Below, in pieces: positions 34,766 through 41,822 of a DNA stretch of 64,000 bases. Made by a program: the position numbers and the translations under genes. The DNA lies in the NCBI RefSeq assembly GCF_900142215.1, contig NZ_FRAC01000022.1, positions 1 to 64,000 on the forward strand, given 5' to 3'. The first letter of the stretch is position 1. The number at the start of each line of letters is the position of its first letter. Origin of the DNA: Anaerocolumna jejuensis DSM 15929 (GTDB taxonomy: Bacteria; Bacillota; Clostridia; Lachnospirales; Lachnospiraceae). The notes under the pieces are model-generated. The model made no database searches. It saw only the letters and a program-made list of their open reading frames with translations, and had not been told where the DNA came from.

Positions 34766-35194
34766 ATGTCATTAAAAGTTAAAATTGATGGACAGGATAG
34801 CTTTGAGATTGCAAAAGACTGTGTGAAAAAAGTGATATTCAAGACGGACATCCCTCTGGATTCCAACGCAAGAACAAAGGATGTAGGAAGTACCCTGGAG
34901 ATTTCGGGTAAGATTCTGGTTGCAACAGACGGAGACCCCTTTGACAGCACCAGACAGCTGGCGCTGTGGTCAATGGTTCCGGCAGAAAATGCCGCTGCTT
35001 ACCGTCAGGTCACAGTAGAAGTCGTTAATGCAGGAGTGATTGAAAGAAAATACAGCTTTCCAAGAGCATTTGTTATTGACTACAAAGAGGATTATGGAAA
35101 TTCCGATGGTATCGGTAATTTTAATATCATCATCAAACAGAAGAAAGATAAGCTCGATCAGATTGCCATTGAAGGCGGTTACACCGGAGCCTAA
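34766..35194 (+). CDS. Tube-like protein 2, paralogue of the preceding gene
   Basis: A 142-residue protein with the same plan: DSNARTKDVGSTLEISGKI, YRQVTVEVVNAG, FPRAFVIDYKED and IIIKQKKDKL. The two may form a mixed or two-part tube, or one may be an adaptor at the end. GGGAGG site. A strong terminator follows, so the three structural genes can be made in larger amounts than the downstream genes. Confidence 0.55.
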   Translation: MSLKVKIDGQDSFEIAKDCVKKVIFKTDIPLDSNARTKDVGSTLEISGKILVATDGDPFDSTRQLALWSMVPAENAAAYRQVTVEVVNAGVIERKYSFPRAFVIDYKEDYGNSDGIGNFNIIIKQKKDKLDQIAIEGGYTGA

Positions 35195-35212
35195 GCTTAT
35201 CCCAGAGAATGG

Positions 35213-35241
35213 AGGGCACGTCTGGACCAGACGTGCCTTTT
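35213..35241 (+). terminator. Terminator between structural and accessory genes
   Basis: Palindromic stem GGCACGTCTGG/CCAGACGTGCC (35215-35237) followed by TTTTAT. Read-through or a second promoter must feed the downstream genes. Confidence 0.85.
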
Positions 35242-35319
35242 ATAGAATTGTCCTTATCCTAAAGCTTTTCCGGCTTAGAGTAAGGCCTTAGAATGAGGAT
35301 AAGAGAGGGAGGAATCGGT

Positions 35320-35757
35320 ATGGAACAGGAAAAAGACTGGTATCGGATATTGGAAATACCCGATAATTCCAATGAGCAGGAGATTAAAGCAGCTTATAGA
35401 AAACTGGTAAAAAAATATCATCCGGATACTCATGCCAGGGATAAAAATAATACAGAAAAATTCAATGATATAAGCGAGGCTTACCGCATTCTGGGAAATA
35501 CGGAAAAACGGCGGGAATACGATAAGAGAAGAAACCAGGACCAGAATCCTGAAAACAGCGGGAACACCGGAAAAGAGCAGAAGAGAGCTAAAGAAGCACC
35601 GGATTTTGATTTTCAGAATATGAATAAAAATTTTGAGGAATTTTTTGGCTTTCATCCCGAAACAAAGGATATTACAAGAGAAGATAAAGTGAAAATGAAT
35701 AAAAATCCGTTGGACACCACAGAAATGTTCGAACGGTTTATGGGAATAAAGAGGTAA
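35320..35757 (+). CDS. J-domain (DnaJ-like) protein
   Basis: ATG 35320 follows GGGAGGA; the upstream open codons from 35293 have no site. 145 residues. The J-domain (about 5-68) has the HPD motif in KKYHPDTH, followed by a low-complexity linker and a C-terminal stretch without the cysteine-rich or substrate domains of classical DnaJ. J-domains activate Hsp70 ATPases; an Hsp70/actin-fold ATPase is encoded in the same cluster (41823-44432) and is the natural partner. Confidence 0.85.
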   Translation: MEQEKDWYRILEIPDNSNEQEIKAAYRKLVKKYHPDTHARDKNNTEKFNDISEAYRILGNTEKRREYDKRRNQDQNPENSGNTGKEQKRAKEAPDFDFQNMNKNFEEFFGFHPETKDITREDKVKMNKNPLDTTEMFERFMGIKR

Positions 35758-35760
35758 CAT

Positions 35761-36306
35761 ATGAAAAAGAGATTGAATTTAATCATTGCGTTCCTATTTG
35801 TAAATATTGCAGCTGTGTTTTTTTTATATACCAAAATTCCTTATTACTGGTTATGGGGTATCATTTCCCTGGTTATGGCAGGGATGCATGTACTTTGGGC
35901 GGACAAAAAAGAGAAGCCGATGCTCCTGGCAAACAGCTATATATCAGGAAAAGAAAGAGCACCTGGCAATACCCTTACGGAAATGGTGCTTCTTGGTGAG
36001 GAGGATGAAAAGCTTGCCAGCTGGAATATCTATGGAAGAAATGGATTGGTAATCGGCAGGGATATCGGGGAAAACCAGGTAGACGTCAATCTGGATCAGA
36101 CTGTCTATGCCAGTATGATCGATATTGAACATGCGGTTCTTAATTACTCCGGAAATGACTGGTATGTGGAGGATATTTCTATTAAAAACGGAATAAGCAT
36201 TCAAAAGACCGATGGGAAAAAATATAGGCTTGCCTACGGCAAACCGTGTAAATTGGATAGGGGAGATATCATATATGTGGCCCTGACCAAGCTGCAGATT
36301 ATTTAA
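35761..36306 (+). CDS. Membrane-bound FHA-domain protein
   Basis: A 181-residue protein with two N-terminal membrane segments (about 4-22 and 28-45) and a cytoplasmic FHA domain (about 80-180; NGLVIGRDIG, IEHAVLNYSG, LDRGDIIYVA). FHA domains bind phospho-threonine peptides; the conserved Gly-Arg of the binding loop is present. The start overlaps the RBS zone of the J-protein's end (3 bp apart). It parallels the FHA proteins used in type VI threonine-phosphorylation control. Confidence 0.8.
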   Translation: MKKRLNLIIAFLFVNIAAVFFLYTKIPYYWLWGIISLVMAGMHVLWADKKEKPMLLANSYISGKERAPGNTLTEMVLLGEEDEKLASWNIYGRNGLVIGRDIGENQVDVNLDQTVYASMIDIEHAVLNYSGNDWYVEDISIKNGISIQKTDGKKYRLAYGKPCKLDRGDIIYVALTKLQII

Positions 36307-36337
36307 AAGACAGATTGAGGGAAAGGATGTAGGAAGA

Positions 36338-36838
36338 ATGGGAGAATCCAATTTAATTCGGTGTCAGAATGGACATATGTTCAGCAAAAAGAGGTATGGA
36401 ACAGTGTGTCCTTACTGCAATATGGAAACGGCCACTCCGGAGAAAAAGGAGACGCAAAAATCAGAAATCGATTTAGAGGAAGAACTGTTCAAGGAAGAAG
36501 TAAAGCCCGTATGCGGCTGGCTGGTCTGCATAGACGGGCCGAGAAAGGGAAAGGATTACAAAATTATAGATGGCAAGAATTTTATCGGACGTGCGGACGA
36601 TATGGACATCCAGATACTGGGCGACAACGAGATATCCAGACGGAATCATGCCATTGTTGTATTTGACCGTAAGAAAAAAGAATTCATGCTTTTACCCGGA
36701 GATGCCAACGGACTGGTTTATCTGGATGAAAATGCGGTATATACTCCAATGCCGCTGTATCCGTATGCAAAAATCGAACTGGGAAAGTCCACTTTTTTGT
36801 TTCTGCCATTCTGCGGATCAAATTACATGTGGGAATAA
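36338..36838 (+). CDS. Zinc-finger FHA-domain protein
   Basis: A 166-residue cytoplasmic protein. The N-terminus has a putative zinc site (Cys9, His13, Cys24, Cys27: CQNGH...CPYC). The C-terminal FHA domain (about 62-160) has KNFIGRADDMDIQI, then SRRNHAIVV, the characteristic GR and SRxNH motifs of functional FHA domains. It would bind a phospho-threonine target. AGGA site. It is one of two FHA proteins in the cluster. Confidence 0.82.
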   Translation: MGESNLIRCQNGHMFSKKRYGTVCPYCNMETATPEKKETQKSEIDLEEELFKEEVKPVCGWLVCIDGPRKGKDYKIIDGKNFIGRADDMDIQILGDNEISRRNHAIVVFDRKKKEFMLLPGDANGLVYLDENAVYTPMPLYPYAKIELGKSTFLFLPFCGSNYMWE

Positions 36839-36859
36839 AATAGAAGAGGGGGCAATAGC

Positions 36860-37702
36860 ATGGGTATCTCCTATTACATAATCGGGGTACTGGCTTTTGT
36901 GATTGTTCTGTTGGAAATTGCAAAGCTTTTCATTAGGCCGGGCAAGCCTGACTCGGGATGGGACAGGGGCTTTTCTATGACTATCGGGAATTGCGAAGTG
37001 CAGGAGGATCTGGGGGAGGTGTCTGTGATTCCGGCAGGGATGATGGCTGTTTTATCTGATGGGATGGGGAAGGCCTATGGCGGCCGCATTGCCAGCAGAA
37101 TTGCCGTCAATACCTTTGTGGATATTTTTGAAGATTATAATGCCTTTCATAATCCCCAGTATTATTTCCGGAAAGCCTTTCACTCTGCAAACAAGGAAAT
37201 TCTAAAGGCACTGGAAGGAGAAGAACGGGGAGCGGCCAGTGTAAGCAGTGTACTGCTCCGTAAAGGATATCTATACTATGCGGTAGCTGGGAATGTTAAA
37301 ATCTGCGTTTACCGGGAGAAAAGCCTGGTTCCTGTCTCTGCCGGACATACGGTTGCCGTTCTTGCAGAGCAGCGGTTTTATGAGGGAAAGCTCTCAAGGC
37401 AGGATGCTGTGGAGCTGCTGGAAAACCACCGTCTGTATAACTTTCTAGGAAGGGACGGATTTCAGGATATTGAATTGTTTGATGCACCCATACGGCTGAA
37501 GCATAATGATATCGTGGTTCTGATGAGTGACGGTGTCTATGACCTGTTAGGCTTTAAGGAAGTGGAGCGGGTATTGGAGAAGCAGGGAAGCTGTCAGCAG
37601 ATGGCTTTGGAAATAATAGAGGCGGTAAATCGCAATAACAGTACAGCGAAGGATAATGCCAGTATTATTTTACTTAGGGTAAGAAATGGAGTCACAGTAT
37701 GA
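36860..37702 (+). CDS. Membrane-anchored PP2C-type protein phosphatase
   Basis: A 280-residue protein with one N-terminal membrane segment (about 4-25) and a cytoplasmic PP2C domain (about 35-275). The metal-binding aspartates are visible in VLSDGMG, LMSDGVYD and the terminal KDNAS, so catalysis looks intact. It should remove phosphate from Ser/Thr on FHA targets, as PppA does in type VI systems. It overlaps the next gene by four bases (ATGA), showing co-translation. Confidence 0.85.
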   Translation: MGISYYIIGVLAFVIVLLEIAKLFIRPGKPDSGWDRGFSMTIGNCEVQEDLGEVSVIPAGMMAVLSDGMGKAYGGRIASRIAVNTFVDIFEDYNAFHNPQYYFRKAFHSANKEILKALEGEERGAASVSSVLLRKGYLYYAVAGNVKICVYREKSLVPVSAGHTVAVLAEQRFYEGKLSRQDAVELLENHRLYNFLGRDGFQDIELFDAPIRLKHNDIVVLMSDGVYDLLGFKEVERVLEKQGSCQQMALEIIEAVNRNNSTAKDNASIILLRVRNGVTV

Positions 37703-39591
37703 GAAAACAAAACGCAGAGTTCAAAACTGCTTTTACCTCAGAGGCAAATGCTTTAAAAAATACGGATTATTTTGGCTATGTCGAATTGGATCAGTATGCC
37801 TGTTATGTGATTGCGGATGGAATTGACGACCAGGTGGACGGAATAAGTGCCAGGTTAGCGGTATCTGCGGCCGTTGCTGCATTTTCGGAAGCTCCCTCCA
37901 TGAGTAAGAAAGGTATGTCCTCCTGCTTAAGGGCGGCCAATAGGGCTCTGCTTGAAGCAAAGAGCAAAATGAAACTGAAGGCATCCATTCTTGTAGTGCT
38001 CACGGATTATTCAAAATTACGGTATGGACAGGCAGGGAATATCAGGCTGCGTTTATACCGTGATGGTTTTTTAAAGTATCAGACGGAGGACCAGTCCCTT
38101 GCCATGGACCTGGTAGCATCGGAGGAAATAACGGCGGATAAGGTGGCTTCCCATGAAGAACGGAACAACCTATATACCTGCCTGGGACAGGAGAAGGACT
38201 TTCAGCCCCAGATATCCGGGAAAATAAAGCTGACCAATGCAGATGCCATTGCACTGTACACCAGAGGAATATGGGAGAATATAGACGAGGGCGAGATAAA
38301 GGATGTATTTGCAGATGCAACCGATGATCCCCAGAAAACAGTCAATGACATGGAGGACATGCTGCTATCCAGACAGCCGGCGGAGCTTCAGACATATACC
38401 CTGGCAGTCATTTTTGCCAATAAGGTCTACATAGATCCCAATAAAAAAAGGAAAATCCGTAAAGTGGTCATGGCAGCAATTCCGGTTTTGACAGTGGTAG
38501 TAATACTGACAATTGTTCTATTTATACGCCATAACCAAAAAATGAATAAAATTCACTCAATGGAAACTGCCTATTTGAAAAGCATTGAATATATACAGAC
38601 GGACAATTATGTAAGGGCGGAAGAAGAGTGCAAAACTGCTCTGAAGCTTGCAGAACAGGTAAAGGATAAAAAGAGACAGAAGGAAATCGGAAACTATCAG
38701 CTATTAATTGAGACAGTAATTTCTGCGGATGACGCCCTGGACAATAAAAAATATGCGGATTCCGGAACACTGTTCCAGGAGGCGGCAAAAAGAGCACGCT
38801 ATGCCGATAACCAGGGAAAGGATTATATCAGCGGCAGATTGGATTTGGTTTCGGATTATACCTCGGTCTACGATTTGATTGGCCTTGGAGACAGCCTTGC
38901 CTTAAATCTTCAATATGACAAGGCGGAGGAAAAATACCTGGAGGCAAAAGCCCTTGCCGGTAAAATCTATTTTGATGAAGGAAGAAATGCCGCTATGGCA
39001 GCACTGGAAAAGCTCTATGCAGACCAAAAGGGAGAAAAGGAAGCAGAAGCGGACCAAAGGAAAGAACAGGCAGCACAGCAGGAGGCCGGTACCAATTATA
39101 TGGCTTTGGGAGATAAGGCTTTTACCCAGGGAGATTATGAAAGTGCCAAGGTACATTATCTTGCCGCCAAGCAAAAATACCAGCAGCTAAAGGATGAAGT
39201 ACAAAAAAAGGCAGCTGAGGAAAAAATAAAGGCCGCTAATGCAAAAATAAAACAGGCGTCTGCTCTTGATAAAGAGGCAGCTGGCTATGAAGAGCAAGCA
39301 GAAGCGTCTATTTCAGATAAGGATTTTATCAGTGCAAAAAAATATTATCTATTAGCAAAGGATATTTATGCCACTTTGAAAAACCAGGATAAGATTGACG
39401 AGATTTCCAGAAAGATGGAAGTCCTGGAAATAAAGGAACAACAGGAAAAAGAGGAAGAAGAGAAGAACAGTAAAGCAGCCGGAACAGATAATGGGACCGG
39501 TGAATCCGGTAAGGACACGGGAGCAGGGAAAGCCAATGAAAACAAAACGTCTGCCGCAGAGGATACTATAAATGGTACCACAGGTAAATAA
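37699..39591 (+). CDS. Degenerate PP2C domain fused to a membrane segment and TPR-like coiled coil
   Basis: A 630-residue protein. Residues 1-245 have a PP2C-like fold with IADGIDDQ, but the later metal motif reads YTRGIWEN instead of SDG-V-E, and the terminal DN is missing, so the domain is probably a pseudophosphatase. One membrane segment (about 256-278) follows, then helical TPR-like pairs (about 285-560; YMALGDKAFTQGDYESAKVHYL) and a low-complexity acidic tail. The TPR-like part is outside the membrane by topology. It may sense envelope state or hold the machine to the wall. A repeat array follows. Confidence 0.75.
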   Translation: MRKQNAEFKTAFTSEANALKNTDYFGYVELDQYACYVIADGIDDQVDGISARLAVSAAVAAFSEAPSMSKKGMSSCLRAANRALLEAKSKMKLKASILVVLTDYSKLRYGQAGNIRLRLYRDGFLKYQTEDQSLAMDLVASEEITADKVASHEERNNLYTCLGQEKDFQPQISGKIKLTNADAIALYTRGIWENIDEGEIKDVFADATDDPQKTVNDMEDMLLSRQPAELQTYTLAVIFANKVYIDPNKKRKIRKVVMAAIPVLTVVVILTIVLFIRHNQKMNKIHSMETAYLKSIEYIQTDNYVRAEEECKTALKLAEQVKDKKRQKEIGNYQLLIETVISADDALDNKKYADSGTLFQEAAKRARYADNQGKDYISGRLDLVSDYTSVYDLIGLGDSLALNLQYDKAEEKYLEAKALAGKIYFDEGRNAAMAALEKLYADQKGEKEAEADQRKEQAAQQEAGTNYMALGDKAFTQGDYESAKVHYLAAKQKYQQLKDEVQKKAAEEKIKAANAKIKQASALDKEAAGYEEQAEASISDKDFISAKKYYLLAKDIYATLKNQDKIDEISRKMEVLEIKEQQEKEEEEKNSKAAGTDNGTGESGKDTGAGKANENKTSAAEDTINGTTGK

Positions 39592-39595
39592 TCAT

Positions 39596-39794
39596 AAGCA
39601 GTATCACAAGAGGGCTTGCGATATGCATGGAGATTAGATTGAAAAATGCGTTGCATTTTTAATCTTTTTATTTAAGCAGTATCACAAGCAGGCTTGTGAT
39701 ATGCATGGAGATTAGATTGAAAAATGCGTTGCATTTTTAATCTTTTTATTTAAGCAGTATCACAAGCGAGCTTGCGATATGCATGGAGATTAGT
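39596..39794 (+). repeat. Two-hairpin tandem repeat, two full units and a partial (family member B)
   Basis: Units start at 39596, 39674 and 39752 (period 78). Each has a hairpin ATCACAAG/CTTGTGAT and a second hairpin AGATTGAAAAATGC/GCATTTTTAATCT. The order and spacing match the minus-strand reading of the array at 1-228. The GGAG in the last unit (39784-39787) is the ribosome site of the next gene. The first two units carry GGAG followed by TTG and seven codons, a possible mini-frame. Confidence 0.85.
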
Positions 39795-41093
39795 ATGAGA
39801 AACGAACAGGATTTTGATATGGAGGGTTATATTAAAAAGAGAATGCTGGAAATCACATCTCTGGAGGACCGGCGCCTTTTTAAGGAAATTACGGAAAAGC
39901 TGCTGCTTGGGATAAATGATTATAATCAGAATGCCTATAAAACCCTGGAGCAGAAAATATTAAATGAACATAAGACCCAGCAGAAGGAATTTGCGGTATA
40001 TCTTACCCTGACGGATTTGGAGCATTATGATGCAACGGATTCCTTTATGTATCCCATGATAGCAGAAGATGCAAAAAAGAGCGAGGCATTTGACAGCGAT
40101 ATGTTAAAGACCCTGAAAAAGGGAGAAAAGCCCAAGCTGTTTACCGTATACCTAAAAACAAGTGTTTCAGATATTCATAAGCTGGTTCATGGAAACAGGA
40201 TATTCCAGGGTAGCATACGGACACAAAAAGGGGAATACAAGGGAACCTTTGAGCTTTCCAGAAATGAGCAGTACATGGATCTTGTCAAAAATCTGTACTA
40301 CATTTTCGGCGTAAATTATCAGCCCTGGATGACCGTATGCGAGGCGTATATAGCCAAGATGTTTGATGTATATCTTTGCTCCGCCGGGCAGCTTACAGAA
40401 AAGGAAGAGATACAGGATATCACAATCGATTTTGAAGAATATGCCGGCAGGGTGTATTATAACATGATTCCCCTGTGGAATCTGGAAAAAAAGATAGAAA
40501 AGACCAGTACTTATCCGGATGCCTGTATTGACAAGGTAAATTATGAGCACCGGATATTTTCCCACCGCTTAAAGGAAGAGTGTGAATACCTGATTATGAA
40601 TACGGATGTAGAGATTACCAATATCAGGCGGTTAAACGGGGACCTTCTTATTACCTGCCCCCTGGATAATCCCTGTGAATGGCAGCTTTACCAGGTGAAT
40701 AAAAGAAACGGAAAGGAATATTATTTGTATCCGGTCCTTTCCAATCAGTCCAAGGAAAGCTTTGCCGGAAGCCTGACGGATATGTTCCGGAGAAGCATTA
40801 AGACGAAAGCAGAGCTGGCCAGGCTGATGGAGGCTTTTTCCTACAGTGATTATGTGGTGTTTCAGGATTATGAGATTCTGGATACGGAGCCCGAGGACCT
40901 GGAAGCCTGCAATTATAATATGGATGGTTTTATTTTGGATGAAATAAGAATCGGGAGGTCCCGGCAAACCCTGGTGCTATCTTTTACAGCAGCAGAGGAG
41001 GAGAACTATTTAAATGAAGATATCATGAGCTTTTTAGTCACTCAGGTGCAAAAGCTGTTTCCGGAGTATTTATGTATCGGAAGGCTGGTATAG
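39795..41093 (+). CDS. Unrecognised protein in a baseplate-like position
   Basis: The frame is open from 39783, but ATG 39795 has GGAG six bases upstream, provided by the repeat. 432 residues, soluble, mixed alpha/beta. Notable segments: MFRRSIKTKAELARLMEAFS and a C-terminal VTQVQKLFPEYLCIGRLV. No family recognised. The position between the phosphatase genes and the ATPase, and the absence of secretion signals, suit a baseplate or docking component of the machine. That is inference. Confidence 0.5.
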   Translation: MRNEQDFDMEGYIKKRMLEITSLEDRRLFKEITEKLLLGINDYNQNAYKTLEQKILNEHKTQQKEFAVYLTLTDLEHYDATDSFMYPMIAEDAKKSEAFDSDMLKTLKKGEKPKLFTVYLKTSVSDIHKLVHGNRIFQGSIRTQKGEYKGTFELSRNEQYMDLVKNLYYIFGVNYQPWMTVCEAYIAKMFDVYLCSAGQLTEKEEIQDITIDFEEYAGRVYYNMIPLWNLEKKIEKTSTYPDACIDKVNYEHRIFSHRLKEECEYLIMNTDVEITNIRRLNGDLLITCPLDNPCEWQLYQVNKRNGKEYYLYPVLSNQSKESFAGSLTDMFRRSIKTKAELARLMEAFSYSDYVVFQDYEILDTEPEDLEACNYNMDGFILDEIRIGRSRQTLVLSFTAAEEENYLNEDIMSFLVTQVQKLFPEYLCIGRLV

Positions 41094-41105
41094 GAGGGAA
41101 AGCAG

Positions 41106-41798
41106 TTGAATTTTCTATGGGATATTGTTTTGAGGGCACAGTCCTGCAATAGAAGGGAAGAGGAGCTGTTCTTTGTACAGGCAGATGAGTACAGCCCGTT
41201 TTATGAACAGGCCTTTGACTATATCAATGAGGACTGTGTGTACACCAATGAAATTGAATTAAATCTCCTGTACCGGTTTGCGGATATTTTCCAGGATATT
41301 CTGGCGGAGGATGGAAGGGAACTGCAGGAATTTAAAAAATATATGATTGATGTGGTTCTGCATATCTTACTGTATACGGACCTGCGCCATGGGCTCAGTA
41401 TAAGGGAAATCTATATCCGGAAGCTGACGGAAGAATTGTTGGATGGGACCTTTTGGAGAGAAGGTGCGAAGGTCTTCCGGCTGATATCTCCGCAGAAGCA
41501 GAACCGACTGGCTACCCTTGTGCTCAGTCAGATGCAGACAGGTTCTTCGCTGCTGATTTTCAGGAGAGCGGTCCTGATTCTGTTTCCGGATGCGATTCTG
41601 TATCAGGTCAAGGCCGATCGAAAAAAGCTGCTTTTATATCTGCAGGATAAACCGGAGGATTATAAAAAACGGATGATACAATTTGCACAGGATATGTTCC
41701 TTCCTCTCAGCTATAACATTCGTATTTTCTGGGAATATCATTTTGGTATCATTGGTGTGGAAGGTACCATGAATATTGATGAACTGGCAATTTATTAA
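41106..41798 (+). CDS. Unrecognised cytoplasmic protein of the injection-like cluster
   Basis: TTG start eight bases after GGAGGGA; 230 residues. Helical, with YIRKLTEELLDGTFWREGAK in the middle and a conserved-looking end EYHFGIIGVEGTMNIDE. No family recognised. It is 12 bases after the preceding gene and 24 before the ATPase, so it belongs to the operon. It may be a second baseplate-like part. Confidence 0.5.
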   Translation: MNFLWDIVLRAQSCNRREEELFFVQADEYSPFYEQAFDYINEDCVYTNEIELNLLYRFADIFQDILAEDGRELQEFKKYMIDVVLHILLYTDLRHGLSIREIYIRKLTEELLDGTFWREGAKVFRLISPQKQNRLATLVLSQMQTGSSLLIFRRAVLILFPDAILYQVKADRKKLLLYLQDKPEDYKKRMIQFAQDMFLPLSYNIRIFWEYHFGIIGVEGTMNIDELAIY

Positions 41799-41822
41799 GT
41801 ATTAATGGGGAGGATGCAACGG

